Shown: piece by piece, positions 1 through 9,672 of the stretch
Numbering within the stretch: position 1 is the stretch's first letter
Layout of the letters: each line of letters opens with the position of its first letter
Assembly: GCF_028610675.1 (NCBI RefSeq)
Contig: NZ_JAQQWS010000002.1
Span: 1-64,000, forward strand
Direction of reading: 5' to 3'
Length of the DNA stretch: 64,000 nucleotides
Origin: Alkalihalobacillus pseudalcaliphilus
Lineage (GTDB): Bacteria; Bacillota; Bacilli; Bacillales; Bacillaceae_D
Program-made: the position numbers and the translations under genes
The notes under the pieces: model-generated
Told to the model about the DNA's origin: nothing
The model's input: the letters and a program-made list of their open reading frames with translations, nothing else
Databases searched by the model: none

Positions 1-1394
1 AAATTATCTTCTGCCTCGTCTTCTTTCTCATCAACTTCATCTGATGACTTTGTATCAGTACTTTTTAGCTCTTCAATTAGGTCTTTGAGTTTCTCATGGG
101 CATCGTTTAAATGTGTTGTTCCTGTTGAATGAGCAGAGGCTAAATCATTAACCGCATTACTAAACCAATTTCTTTGTTGGGAATGCGGTTGTAATCCTTC
201 ATTTATCATTGTTCCAACTGCGAAAATTTTTGATCGCATCGCACTAGTACCTTGGTTTTGACCATCATCAACCGCTCTTTTTCCTGACTCGACTAACGAA
301 ATAATTTCCTCAAATACTGAATCATCCACAGCTAGCTTATTGAGCTCATCTCTCGCTTCTCCAATACCTTCTTCGGCACCACCGAAATCAGCTGAACCAG
401 AACCGCCACTTTCACCTACACTAATCGCATCTGAAAAATCGACATCCTCATCGGCACCTTCTAACTCCGTATTTATATTTTCATTATGAACTCTAGCTTG
501 AGTTAGAAGATCTAATACCTCGTCTAAAAGTTCACCAATTTCAATTACATCCTCATAAATGTCTTCTGCGAGTTCATTGGCATCTCTGAGAAAATCCTCA
601 TTATCTTGCCTCATCTTGTCACGTTTTTCTTTGTCTTCATCTGAGGCATCCTCATCCAACTCTTCCTGCAACTCGGCTTTGTTATCATTATACGTTTGAT
701 AATGCCTAACAATATCCCCTGTTCTATTGACAGTCGGAAAGGTCGAGTTTCCATTGGCATTTACCTTTGAAGCTAGATTTGCCATCTTTTCACGAGCTTC
801 CTCAAGCTTGGCTAACGCTTCATCTAACTTCTGCTCTCGTCCATCAAGGTCATCCTTGATTTTCTTATGCACTTTACTTAATTTCGATGCCTCTTCCATC
901 GCACTTGAAATTCCTAGCACACCTTCAATTAATGCCTGACCAACTTCAATTGGAGCTGAGTATTTCATTTCCTCGAGCACCTGGTGCTTGAACATTTCAG
1001 AATGTGCGAGCATCCTGTCTTCGTCAACGACAACATTGACGGAACCTTCAACTGGTTGTGGTGTTGAAAAGTGAAAAATATCGCCACTACTTCCATCGAC
1101 CTCGAGATGTTTCTCAAATACCGTTTGAAAGATTTCGTTCGCTTCTTCTTGACCACCCTTCACACCAAATAATCCATACGTTTTGACACCATGGTCAAAA
1201 TTAGCCATAACAGAACGTGCTGCTGCTCTTGCTGCTTGTTCGGTTTCTCGTTCAGCGACCATAATTCTCATGTAATCAATTAGCACTGCATTAAAAAGAA
1301 AAAGGAGGAGAGTAATCATGATCGCATAAATGGAAACTGCACCCTTTTCATCAAAAATGAACTTGTGATAGGCCTTTTTCAACCATTTCTTCAT
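1..1394 (-). CDS. TadG-like pilus/secretion-associated protein (partial, runs off the left edge)
   Basis: Reading frame open from an ATG at 1394 to the window edge (about 464 codons, no stop). The N terminus is MKKWLKKAYHKFIFDEKGAV followed by a hydrophobic segment (about residues 20-41), the usual TadE/TadG layout. The prepilin-type glycine (DEKG/AVSIY) lacks the +5 Glu found in its two neighbours. After about residue 150 the protein is highly charged and probably coiled-coil, rich in Glu, Asp, Lys and Ala, with a Gly/Ser-rich break near residues 330-345. The start has a strong ribosome-binding site (GGGGGTGGAG). It lies 46 bp after the TadE-like gene, as the last visible gene of the Tad operon. 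Function is inferred from position and N-terminal architecture; the extracellular part matches nothing I recognise. Confidence 0.75.
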   Translation of the reverse strand, partial: MKKWLKKAYHKFIFDEKGAVSIYAIMITLLLFLFNAVLIDYMRIMVAERETEQAARAAARSVMANFDHGVKTYGLFGVKGGQEEANEIFQTVFEKHLEVDGSSGDIFHFSTPQPVEGSVNVVVDEDRMLAHSEMFKHQVLEEMKYSAPIEVGQALIEGVLGISSAMEEASKLSKVHKKIKDDLDGREQKLDEALAKLEEAREKMANLASKVNANGNSTFPTVNRTGDIVRHYQTYNDNKAELQEELDEDASDEDKEKRDKMRQDNEDFLRDANELAEDIYEDVIEIGELLDEVLDLLTQARVHNENINTELEGADEDVDFSDAISVGESGGSGSADFGGAEEGIGEARDELNKLAVDDSVFEEIISLVESGKRAVDDGQNQGTSAMRSKIFAVGTMINEGLQPHSQQRNWFSNAVNDLASAHSTGTTHLNDAHEKLKDLIEELKSTDTKSSDEVDEKEDEAEDN

Positions 1395-1440
1395 GACTCC
1401 ACCCCCTTGTTTTGTTGATGTTTTTTATTCACACCCATAG

Positions 1441-2070
1441 TTAATTCCTTTTTTCGCCTAACGTTTTTATATAAGAACCAAATTCCTTCACTTTACCGTA
1501 AAAATAAATCGCAAAATCCGTTGTACGAATCCATTCTGTCGGTTCTGTAATTGGTCTTTGTGCTTGTGCCTTCGCCTCGGTTACCCCAAATAAATCAGTC
1601 ACATAACTTGGGAAGGATAAGGGTTGTTGCACGGTGACGACGATGGCATCAAAACCGAACACTTTCGTATCCTTTTGAATCGTCACCTCTCCCCAAGCAT
1701 TATTACCAAGCTCAGGGCGAAGTTTCGAAGCAGGAACATTTGAACTAACAAACGGAATACCTAAAATATCCCCTAAAAAACTCACTTCCGTTGTCCGCCA
1801 ATACAAGCCATCACCACCTTCAAAGGTCGTATACGTATTAAATTCACCCGTTTTTGGATCCATATGACTATTCGTCCATGACGATGCAACTTGGTCAGCG
1901 ATTTTATTGGCTTGATACTGGACAACGGATTGTTGGTAAATAAATAAGCTAAAAAAGATTAAACACATCGTGATGATTAAGATAATCGGAAATAGCATCG
2001 ATGCTTCAAGAGTAAATACACCTGACTGATCCTTCCGAAAGCGCTGAAGTCGTTTGATAAGTTCAGTCAT
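1441..2070 (-). CDS. TadE-like minor pseudopilin
   Basis: A 209-residue protein with a short basic leader and the prepilin-peptidase motif G/VFTLE (Gly then Glu at +5), followed by a hydrophobic helix (about residues 25-48) and a roughly 160-residue extracellular domain. This is the TadE pattern: a minor pseudopilin of Tad/Flp systems thought to help initiate or stabilise the pilus. It sits between the Flp1-like prepilin gene and the TadG-like gene, all on the same strand with short gaps. No prepilin peptidase (TadV) is visible here, so processing must rely on an enzyme encoded elsewhere or beyond the left edge. Confidence 0.8.
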   Translation of the reverse strand: MTELIKRLQRFRKDQSGVFTLEASMLFPIILIITMCLIFFSLFIYQQSVVQYQANKIADQVASSWTNSHMDPKTGEFNTYTTFEGGDGLYWRTTEVSFLGDILGIPFVSSNVPASKLRPELGNNAWGEVTIQKDTKVFGFDAIVVTVQQPLSFPSYVTDLFGVTEAKAQAQRPITEPTEWIRTTDFAIYFYGKVKEFGSYIKTLGEKRN

Positions 2071-2093
2071 GTTCTACACTCCACTATTAATTA

Positions 2094-2273
2094 TTAGTTA
2101 GATTCAAATTGATCAATTTGTCGTCCACCAAAATCTAATAATTGGTTTATCCATCCCATAATGTTCTCTCTAAATAACAAGGCAATAACAACAATAACCG
2201 CAATAATTAACATAATCTCCAACGTTTGTAGACCTTCCTCATCATTCCAAAAATTCTTCATAAATTGTAACAT
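2094..2273 (-). CDS. Flp1-like prepilin (59 aa)
   Basis: A 59-residue ORF read from ATG 2273, preceded by a clear GGAGGA ribosome-binding site. It reads MLQFMKNFWNDEEG then LQTLE and a hydrophobic helix (about residues 19-34), with a short polar tail ending in FESN. The EEG/LQTLE sequence gives the type IV prepilin cleavage signature (Gly, then Glu at +5), and size and hydropathy match Flp1-like major pilins. It lies between tadC and the TadE-like gene, where Tad loci often carry the structural pilin. It is therefore the best candidate for the major filament subunit. Confidence 0.8.
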   Translation of the reverse strand: MLQFMKNFWNDEEGLQTLEIMLIIAVIVVIALLFRENIMGWINQLLDFGGRQIDQFESN

Positions 2274-2333
2274 GTGTAATTCCTCCTATTTTTTGATTCA
2301 ATTTTTGTGCCCGGTTTACGGGCTTTACTTTAT

Positions 2334-3197
2334 TTACAAAATGGTTATTGCTGGATAACCAACAATAATCATTACTGCAACGAAAATTAGCATTAAAGGA
2401 AAGACAAGCTTGGATGATGCTTCTTCCCCTTTTGTACGGGAGATATTTTTTCGTTTCTCCCAAAGATTCTGTGCAAGTTCCCGTAAAGAGAGAATTAAAT
2501 CCTGCCCGCCTTTACGATAATTAAGTAAAATCGTTGTTGTAAAAATGGACACATCCTGCATCGCACATTTTTTGCTAAAATCATTCATGACATCAGCAAA
2601 GGGCTCATTACTCGTTAATTTGTTCACGACTACCCGAAGCTCTTCATATAATGGAGAATCAGCTTCAGTATTTAATTCGACACAACGAATCAGTGCCTGT
2701 TGTACGGTCTCTCCAGCATTAACGAGTAAGATGATTTTATTAACGACCTCAGGTAACTCAAGCAAGATTTTTTGCTTACGTTCCTTTTCTTTATTGGAGA
2801 GCTGGTTCACGAGTAGAAGTGGAATCATGATGGCAAAAAACAAACCAGCCACAAACATAAAGTGGTCACCTTCTGATAAAAGTCCGAGCAGTCCTGCCGC
2901 TAAGACACATAGCAGAACAACTGAGACAAGCTGTGTCATAAACATCCGCGTATGCTTATAAGCTTCTTTTGTTCCATACAGGCTAATCATTTTCCCCTGT
3001 ATGGAGGAGACTTGTGTATGAAGTCTCTCTAGTAATCTAGTTTTATAGATAAAGTGTAACGATACGGGTGCCATAAATTTTAATGGGTATTGGTCTCCGA
3101 ATTCTTCAATCACTTCATCGTATTGATGACGCGAAAGAATCGAAAGAACAAAATAAAGAATGACAATGATCGCGACAATGATTCCATATATAATCAT
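2334..3197 (-). CDS. tadC: TadC-like type II secretion system F family inner-membrane protein
   Basis: A 287-residue integral membrane protein with an N-terminal helix, two central helices (about residues 85-125) and a C-terminal helix ending in VGYPAITIL. The cytoplasmic T2SSF-type region contains NKIILLVNAGETVQQAL and LLNYRKGGQDLILSLRELAQ (residues about 156-172 and 221-240), typical of GspF/TadB/TadC proteins. In Tad systems TadB and TadC form the membrane platform driven by the TadA ATPase. It starts 7 bp after tadB, indicating one transcript. Confidence 0.85.
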   Translation of the reverse strand: MIIYGIIVAIIVILYFVLSILSRHQYDEVIEEFGDQYPLKFMAPVSLHFIYKTRLLERLHTQVSSIQGKMISLYGTKEAYKHTRMFMTQLVSVVLLCVLAAGLLGLLSEGDHFMFVAGLFFAIMIPLLLVNQLSNKEKERKQKILLELPEVVNKIILLVNAGETVQQALIRCVELNTEADSPLYEELRVVVNKLTSNEPFADVMNDFSKKCAMQDVSIFTTTILLNYRKGGQDLILSLRELAQNLWEKRKNISRTKGEEASSKLVFPLMLIFVAVMIIVGYPAITIL

Positions 3198-3204
3198 GAT
3201 TCAC

Positions 3205-4149
3205 TCACACCTTAATGTTCATAATGCGCTGGCTGAGCCAGTAGGATAACAACAACAAACCTAAACAAGCAGTCATAATAATCGGACCTAGATTAGCCCA
3301 TTCATACAGCGGGTCCATATACTCGCCTGATGAATAACGTAAGAATGCCACTAACGCAATAGGCATAACCGATAAAATTCGTGATTCAAATTTCTTCTGG
3401 GCAACCATCACTTGGACTTCTTGTTGAATATCCACCTTCTCACTTATGACATCCGAGGTCCGGCGAATAACTTCTACGAGATTACCGCCTGTTCTTTTAC
3501 ATGTAATAAATACATCGGCGAAATTTAATATATCCTCAGAGTCAGACCGGTTTGCGAAGTCTTGAATCGCTCGTTCAATCGTTTCGCCATTTTCAACACG
3601 ACGATTTATAATCTCAAATTCACGAATAATATGTGTATTCGGATCTGGATATAATAACCGCAAATCACCAACAACCTCACGAAAGCTATTTTCAATCGAA
3701 CGACCAGCGGCTAATGAGGAAGATAATGAAGCAATCGCCTCCTTAAACTGAAGATTAAGCTTTTCCTTCCTTGATTTTTGTAAGGTTTTCCTACGCATCC
3801 CAGGAAAGACAAGACCTATAGCGGCAACAATAACAACAGCTATCCAACTTTCATAAAATAAGTAACCAAGTAACCCAAGCACGACAGCCGCAGCGAAAAA
3901 GTAGAAAAACCATTCTTTCTTTGAGAGTTTATATTGCGAATAATCAATCAAATGACCTTCCATTTGTTTGGGTGTTCTACGCTTTGATGCTTCCTCGCGG
4001 ATTTCACGGGCACGCTTTGCAAATGTACTTTCCGCTTTTAATTCTTGTTCATCTGGACCTTCACGCTCACGCTTTTTCCTTTTACGTACCGTATTGAAGT
4101 AAACGCCAACCAAACCGACTAAAAACAATATAAGAAAAATATCAAACAA
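3205..4149 (-). CDS. tadB: TadB-like type II secretion system F family inner-membrane protein
   Basis: A 314-residue protein with an N-terminal membrane helix, a basic linker, a pair of helices around residues 80-118, and a T2SSF domain with ASLSSSLAAGRSIENSFREV and FITCKRTGGNLVEVIRRTSD (residues about 140-160 and 210-230). Two helices follow at the C terminus. The paired GspF-like genes tadB-tadC directly after the ATPase gene are diagnostic of Tad/Flp loci. It is co-oriented with its neighbours and separated from tadA by 18 bp. Confidence 0.85.
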   Translation of the reverse strand: MFDIFLILFLVGLVGVYFNTVRKRKKREREGPDEQELKAESTFAKRAREIREEASKRRTPKQMEGHLIDYSQYKLSKKEWFFYFFAAAVVLGLLGYLFYESWIAVVIVAAIGLVFPGMRRKTLQKSRKEKLNLQFKEAIASLSSSLAAGRSIENSFREVVGDLRLLYPDPNTHIIREFEIINRRVENGETIERAIQDFANRSDSEDILNFADVFITCKRTGGNLVEVIRRTSDVISEKVDIQQEVQVMVAQKKFESRILSVMPIALVAFLRYSSGEYMDPLYEWANLGPIIMTACLGLLLLSYWLSQRIMNIKV

Positions 4150-4167
4150 TCTTCCACACCTCCATTC

Positions 4168-5394
4168 CTACGAAAGCACGATGCCGGCTTGGCGCAATTT
4201 CGAATCAGAATGAAGCTCATTTCCTGTTGGCTGCAATGCTCCAATAATTTTGCCTTTTTCGTCTTCGCCTTCTTCGACAAATTCATATAATGGATTCAAT
4301 TGAATTTCCCCATTTTCAATCCCGATTAATTCAGAGATAGATACGACTTTTCTTGAATGATCGCGGAGTCTTGACAGGTGAACCATAATATCAATCGCTG
4401 AGTTGATTTGTTGACGAATAACTTGAACCGGTAAGTTCGCTCCACTTAACACCATCGTCTCTAAACGGCTTAACATATCATTGGTTGAGTTGGCGTGTCC
4501 GGTTGATAAGGAGCCATCGTGACCGGTATTCATCGCCTGTAACATGTCGAGAGCCTCAGCCCCACGAACCTCCCCGACAATGACTCGGTTTGGTCTCATC
4601 CGTAAGGACGCTCGGATTAAATCACGAATCGAAATCTCTCCTCGGCCTTCGGTGTTGGCGTTCCTCGTCTCTAAGCTAACAAGGTTTGGCACTTGTTTAA
4701 TTTGGAGCTCAGCCGAATCCTCTATTGTTATAATCCTTTCATCCTTTGGAATGAAATTGGATAAAACATTTAAGAAGGTTGTTTTCCCTGACCCCGTACC
4801 TCCACCAATAAAAACGTTATATTTCGCTCGAACAAGCTTTTCAAGAAACTCGGCCACGTCTTCGGATAAAGCTCCTTTTTCAATGAGGTCATCAATGAGC
4901 AGCGGCTTTTCTGGAAACTTACGAATCGTGATAACAGGTCCTTTTAAAGCAATCGGTGGTAACACGACGTTGACACGAGAACCATCTTGCAAGCGGGCGT
5001 CCACGATTGGAGACGATTCATTGACCACTCGATCTACCTTGGAAACAATCGCTTGAATAATATCTTCGAGCTTCTGCTGACTTTCAAACTTCATATCAAC
5101 TTGAGATACTTCACCATTTCTTTCGATAAAAATCTCTTCATGATTATTGACCATAATCTCGGTAATCGACTTATCATCGATTAAAGGCTGCAGGACATCA
5201 TACCCTCGGAATGCATGATAGATACGCTCAACAATCCATTTCATCTCTGCCGTCTTGAGACGATGCTCTTCGGCGTATTCGAATACCGATGCTTCAATAT
5301 AATCAACTAATTCGTCGTTAGGGATGGAATGCATCAGATCAAGTGACTCACGCAATTTTGCGATCAGTTCTTTTATTACATTATCTTCAACCAA
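4168..5394 (-). CDS. tadA: TadA/CpaF-type secretion ATPase
   Basis: Hexameric AAA+-like ATPase that powers Tad pilus assembly. The Walker A motif is GGGTGSGKTTFLNVL, followed by an Asp box (IITIEDSAELQI), a Walker B-type RVIVGEVRGAEALDML and the His box TGHDGSLSTGHANS, all standard for the CpaF/VirB11 family. Length about 408 residues is normal. I prefer the TTG at 5394: GGGAGG lies 9 nt upstream, whereas a GTG at 5403 directly abuts that Shine-Dalgarno. The gene overlaps the 3' end of cpaE, implying translational coupling. Confidence 0.88.
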   Translation of the reverse strand: MVEDNVIKELIAKLRESLDLMHSIPNDELVDYIEASVFEYAEEHRLKTAEMKWIVERIYHAFRGYDVLQPLIDDKSITEIMVNNHEEIFIERNGEVSQVDMKFESQQKLEDIIQAIVSKVDRVVNESSPIVDARLQDGSRVNVVLPPIALKGPVITIRKFPEKPLLIDDLIEKGALSEDVAEFLEKLVRAKYNVFIGGGTGSGKTTFLNVLSNFIPKDERIITIEDSAELQIKQVPNLVSLETRNANTEGRGEISIRDLIRASLRMRPNRVIVGEVRGAEALDMLQAMNTGHDGSLSTGHANSTNDMLSRLETMVLSGANLPVQVIRQQINSAIDIMVHLSRLRDHSRKVVSISELIGIENGEIQLNPLYEFVEEGEDEKGKIIGALQPTGNELHSDSKLRQAGIVLS

Positions 5395-6505
5395 TCTTGA
5401 CACCCTCCCGCTCTTGCTCTATTAAACCTTTTGTAATCGTGATGAGCTCTTGATTGTAATGAGGGTCAAAGTAAATTTGCTCCGTATCTGCCACCTGGGC
5501 CCAGGATGGCACATTCGGTAAATAGCCTCGTATCGGTAAGTGGTAAGCTTGGAATGATTCTTGTAACTGACCGTTGAAACGATTCATAATCAATGTTGTC
5601 TGTTCTTCCATCCCATTTCCAACTCCAAATAAGTCATCAAAGCTATCAAAGAGTACTCTCGTTTTATGGAAGCTCTGCAAATCATTATTCATCATCCATA
5701 TCACTTGGTCAGCACTTTCCATGGCAGCTTTTGTTAAGTTGGTGATTGAGCTATCTAAGTCAATTACGATGTAATCATACTGTTCGGTTTCAACTAAAGC
5801 CGTAATCAGTACTTTCGTTTCATTTTCAGAAATTTCCTGTAATTCGATTGGACTAGGCAATAAATCGAAATAATCCACCTTCGATTTCTGGTCGAATTTC
5901 TTCAATTTTTCAATTTTTGAACGCAGCTCTTTTGGTTTTGCTTTCACATAATAAAAGATTTGTAAGGATGGCTTATCTTCTTTTGAAGAAAAATAGAGCT
6001 TGGTGGAATTTAATAATTCTAAATTCAGATAAAAGACCTTTTTATTATTTAATGCAAGCTGGCGACTTACATTAACGGCAAAGGTCGTCTTTCCTGACCC
6101 ACCAACTGGTGAATAAACCGCAAGCACCTTCGTTTTTAAGGAGCCACCTCCGTGATGCTCGGCTTGGTGGTGCTCAAAATAAATGGAGAGAATTTCTGAG
6201 ATGACTTGATTAAGAGGTTGATATTTAAAAACGTTTGCTTCATCATCATTTGCATTTTTTTTATCCTCAACTAACGTCACTAACACACCATGCTTCATAT
6301 TCTCCTCTAATACGTTCTTCATATGTTCATTAAGAATGAGCAAATCAATATGATTACCTTGGTCCACATATTTTTGAACACTTTCACTAGAAGAAAAGAA
6401 CTTCACATCAAATTGTGCGGCTGCTTTAGATGAAATGATATATTCACCAAAGGAGGATAAATACGTCGAGTCTTGATCAGCGATAACTAGTTTTAATTTT
6501 TTCAT
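5387..6505 (-). CDS. cpaE: CpaE/TadZ-like ParA-family pilus localisation ATPase
   Basis: A 372-residue protein with an N-terminal receiver-like domain (KKLKLVIADQDSTYLSSFGE) and a MinD/ParA-type ATPase domain. The P loop reads VYSPVGGSGKTTFAVN, and DYIVIDLDSS resembles the switch II region. CpaE/TadZ proteins position Tad pili and recruit the ATPase. The ATG at 6505 is chosen because AGGTG precedes it; an upstream in-frame extension to 6592 has no ribosome-binding site. It is the first gene of the leftward Tad operon; no CpaB/RcpC or secretin genes are visible, as expected for a monoderm host. Confidence 0.82.
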   Translation of the reverse strand: MKKLKLVIADQDSTYLSSFGEYIISSKAAAQFDVKFFSSSESVQKYVDQGNHIDLLILNEHMKNVLEENMKHGVLVTLVEDKKNANDDEANVFKYQPLNQVISEILSIYFEHHQAEHHGGGSLKTKVLAVYSPVGGSGKTTFAVNVSRQLALNNKKVFYLNLELLNSTKLYFSSKEDKPSLQIFYYVKAKPKELRSKIEKLKKFDQKSKVDYFDLLPSPIELQEISENETKVLITALVETEQYDYIVIDLDSSITNLTKAAMESADQVIWMMNNDLQSFHKTRVLFDSFDDLFGVGNGMEEQTTLIMNRFNGQLQESFQAYHLPIRGYLPNVPSWAQVADTEQIYFDPHYNQELITITKGLIEQEREGVKIG

Positions 6506-7335
6506 AATGGATTCACCTACTTCATTTTTTGCTCGTCGATATGGCCTGTTTCCAAAGACATGCTTCAAAATCACAATTGGCATTTTATACAATTCTTATA
6601 ATCTAAATGGTATTGTACTAAATTCGCTGTTAAATTTGCTAAAAATCGCTAAAAACAGGTTTTTTCTCCTAATGCACTCTATCCGATCCTATTTGTTCAA
6701 AATTCATCAATAGGCTTATAAAAAATAGCCGCAAACGTTGCTATTACTATGTTCAACATTTTGAAGTCCGTATAAATTCACACATAAATCTCTCAACACT
6801 ATTACATGATTTTACATTTTCCACTTGTATTAATTTAGTTACTTTTGGGACATTTTCACTAAAAATGTCATAAAATCCAGTCATACTAGCTATTTATCTT
6901 GAATTTAAGATTTCAAAAACACTAAAATAGGCTGAAATTAATGGAAATTAACTGGATTAAATTCTCAAAAAGATTGTAATTGTTTGCGATTTTGTTCTAA
7001 ACATATAACTTTTTCCGTCATTTTTACCACTCTCCTTTGTACTTTTTTTCGGATAGGTTCTTAAGTAATTGTGTAACACATTGAAAATTCAAAAATTAAT
7101 CTTTGATCTTTTTTGAAGATTCATAGGCTTTATGGTATGATTCATTGTGCATTTACATAGTTAGATTTCAACTAGACGTACAAATTGTAAGCCATTCGGA
7201 TCTCCGACTAAAAGTTACCTAGATAGTTTTTACCCCAATGCAAGATAAATGAATCCATAATTTTGGAGATTATTACTTTTATTTGGAAATCCATGTTTTT
7301 CTGAGACTATTATCATGGAGAATGGAGGAGTGTCA
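6506..7335. other. Intergenic region, AT-rich, between the Tad operon and the zinc-ribbon gene
   Basis: About 830 bp of strongly AT-rich DNA between divergently read genes. It should hold the Tad operon promoter (minus) and the promoter of the 7336 gene (plus), but I could not pick a convincing -35/-10 pair. Short open frames here have neither ribosome-binding sites nor recognisable protein sequence. Confidence 0.6.
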
Positions 7336-8910
7336 TTGATCTGTCAAAAATGTCAAACACCACTAAAGGAAGGTGCTCAATTCTGTCCGGAGTGCGGGGA
7401 AAAGGTTGAAAACCCAAAGGCGCACGCATCAGAAGAAAAGGGACAAAAGGAGAAGAAGCCTTTTTGGACAACCAAAATGATTACGTTAGTAACAATTTGT
7501 GTGCTAATACTCGCAACCGCAACGACTTTTTATATCATTGGTTCAACGTCAATCGACCCTGAACAAACCGTTACTGATTTTAAAAATGCCGTACTGAACG
7601 AAGATGTAGACCTTGTGACCCAGCTATTAGATCCAACCGTCGCGGATTGGACATTCTCTAATGCCGATGCCCAAGCTTTAATTAATTATTTAAATGCACA
7701 TGAAAATGACCGTGATTATGTATTTGATGCGTTGGAAACACAAGCCTCTGCTTATGCCGACGGAAACCGAAATGCTGCCGTTTCAGCTTCGATATTAAAT
7801 GACGGTCAAGGCTCAATCGGAATGAGTCAGGAAGGAAAGAAGTGGTTACTTTTTGATGATTATCGCATTAAAATCACGCCTCTATACTTGAATATTACCG
7901 TTAATGAAGATGAGGCCCAGTTAACGATTAATGGACGCGAAGAAGTTGATTCGACAACCGCTGATGAAAAAATTGAATTCGGCCCTGTCAGCCCTGGTAC
8001 TTATGATATAGAAGCTTTTATTGAAGGTCGTTATGTTGACGCCATTGAAAACGTTACCGTTAACCTTTTTCAAGTTGGGAGCTTCGAACAGGATATTAAG
8101 ATTGAATTCGATTTAGAAACCGTGATCGTCTCAGCCCCCTATGATGAAACGAAGGTTTATATTAATGAACAAGAAACTGATTATACAGTCGGCCCTGAGG
8201 GTACGGACATCGGCAGACTGCCTCTTGATGGGACGGCTAAAATTGTCTTAGAACGTGAATTCCCTTGGTATACGATGACATCAGATGATATTGATGTCGA
8301 TAGTGAGTCGATTAACTTTAATGGCTTTATTGCGATGCCAGACGAGGAAATGGAAAAGGTCATGGAGATGCTTAATGAGAACTGGCATCAAATGCTTGAG
8401 GCTATTGCAACAGGAAATGTCGATGATATGGAATATGCCTCTGATGATTTAAAGGAACGTACAAGGAAGCAATATGAGACATTTGCCAATGCTAATAATG
8501 TGTACAACTATACGTTCTTGGAAGCAAAGTATGTGCAAGAAACCCTGCAACAACCTAAATATAATGACCATACGAATCGTTATGAATTACCTGTTAGGGT
8601 TGAGTATCAATTTGATGAGCCAGATTCGAATCTTTATGCGATTTTCAGAGATGGCGATTTAAATAGAACTCCTTATGAAGTCCTAACTTATTATGATGAG
8701 GAAAATGAGCAGTGGCTCGTTGAAAATTATGACGTCTCTCATTTTGTCATTACTGGTTCTACCCAAATCTTCCCGCACCAATTCGAGGGATTAACCTCAT
8801 TGGATGAGAATGCAGAAAGTAATGATGAGGAAGCAGAAGTTGATTCTGAAGGCGAGGAAGAGGAAGAAGGACAGGACGCTGAGGAAAACGCTGATTCTGA
8901 TGAGGAATAA
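7336..8910 (+). CDS. TcaA/YvbJ-like zinc-ribbon membrane protein
   Basis: A 524-residue membrane-anchored protein. An N-terminal zinc ribbon (ICQKC then FCPEC) is followed by a basic linker, one membrane helix (roughly residues 45-67) and a long extracytoplasmic region. The C-terminal tail is very acidic (residues about 490-524). This matches the TcaA/YvbJ family; Staphylococcus TcaA affects glycopeptide susceptibility and the cell wall, but its role here is unknown. The start is taken as TTG 7336 because GGAGGAG lies 5 nt upstream, while the in-frame ATG at 7315 has no ribosome-binding site. It is monocistronic and ends at a terminator. Confidence 0.75.
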   Translation: MICQKCQTPLKEGAQFCPECGEKVENPKAHASEEKGQKEKKPFWTTKMITLVTICVLILATATTFYIIGSTSIDPEQTVTDFKNAVLNEDVDLVTQLLDPTVADWTFSNADAQALINYLNAHENDRDYVFDALETQASAYADGNRNAAVSASILNDGQGSIGMSQEGKKWLLFDDYRIKITPLYLNITVNEDEAQLTINGREEVDSTTADEKIEFGPVSPGTYDIEAFIEGRYVDAIENVTVNLFQVGSFEQDIKIEFDLETVIVSAPYDETKVYINEQETDYTVGPEGTDIGRLPLDGTAKIVLEREFPWYTMTSDDIDVDSESINFNGFIAMPDEEMEKVMEMLNENWHQMLEAIATGNVDDMEYASDDLKERTRKQYETFANANNVYNYTFLEAKYVQETLQQPKYNDHTNRYELPVRVEYQFDEPDSNLYAIFRDGDLNRTPYEVLTYYDEENEQWLVENYDVSHFVITGSTQIFPHQFEGLTSLDENAESNDEEAEVDSEGEEEEEGQDAEENADSDEE

Positions 8911-8918
8911 TTATGGTC

Positions 8919-8957
8919 TAAAACCGTTTATGTAGCCTAGCTATATGAACGGTTTTT
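8919..8957 (+). terminator. Intrinsic terminator after the zinc-ribbon gene
   Basis: Inverted repeat AAAACCGTTTATGTAG / CTATATGAACGGTTTTT directly after the stop codon at 8910, ending in a T run on the plus strand. Confidence 0.8.
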
Positions 8958-9058
8958 ATTATTCTAATAAAGAAAAGGATTGGCGATTTCTATTCGCTTG
9001 AGCAGCCACCGTCGTAACCCTGCCCGACTAACAAATAACAGTAGCTCGTTAACGATAG

Positions 9059-9547
9059 CTACTGTCGTTTCTCTTGTATATGGTATTGATAGGTTGGTTT
9101 TTCTCGTCGTAAAGCTTTCTTTAATTCATCGATTTGTTTATCTTTATCTTCCTCTTTCGCATCCTCTGGAATATCGAGATATACATAAGCATGGCTACCC
9201 ATGAAAAAGATAAAATCTGCATGGTACTTTGTATGTTCTTCTACAATTCTCTTCATCAGAACTTTATCATCAACCGTTGTTGGATTTCCTCCTATGTTCG
9301 AGTTAGAAATACCATTATACCCTTGCGTTTGCTTCGGGTATGAGCGTTGTTTTTCAATACCTGGATAATTCATCGGTCCTGGTCCGAGCAAGCCCTGTGC
9401 AAGCTCTTCCTTTTCGGCGTTCAGAATGTTCTTATGAGCAGTAGGATGATTCGTCTGCGGGTGATGGTTTGGGTTTGCCAACGGCTGACACCCACTTCCA
9501 ACAAACAAAACGAGTATGAGGACACATACCACATTCACTTTTCGCAT
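9059..9547 (-). CDS. YhcN/YlaJ-type sporulation lipoprotein (putative)
   Basis: A 162-residue lipoprotein. A signal peptide with lipobox LFVGSGC gives an acylated Cys near residue 20. A Pro/Asn/His-rich spacer follows, then a C-terminal region containing DDKVLMKRIVEEHTKYHADF and AYVYLDIPED, which resembles the YhcN/YlaJ spore lipoprotein family. The ATG at 9547 is preceded by GGAGGT; a longer frame to 9709 has no start signal and runs into repeat DNA. The family assignment rests on general resemblance. It would be exported and anchored to the inner spore or cell membrane. Confidence 0.6.
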   Translation of the reverse strand: MRKVNVVCVLILVLFVGSGCQPLANPNHHPQTNHPTAHKNILNAEKEELAQGLLGPGPMNYPGIEKQRSYPKQTQGYNGISNSNIGGNPTTVDDKVLMKRIVEEHTKYHADFIFFMGSHAYVYLDIPEDAKEEDKDKQIDELKKALRREKPTYQYHIQEKRQ

Positions 9548-9672
9548 ATTTAATACCTCCAACCAATCATATTTATGTGAATAGTTTGTCCCATCAACCG
9601 TCTCTTTTCTCCTGTTAAACTGTTCCAATATCATGTGAAAATTGTGGACTAGGGCCGAAACACCGCCTTTTT

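Noticed and set aside
727..1156. Two small open frames within the first 1.4 kb
   Set aside because: They are out-of-frame readings of the partial TadG-like gene, which covers 1-1394 on the minus strand.
6507..6713. Plus-strand frame starting beside cpaE
   Set aside because: AT-rich, no ribosome-binding site, antisense to the cpaE leader, no protein pattern.
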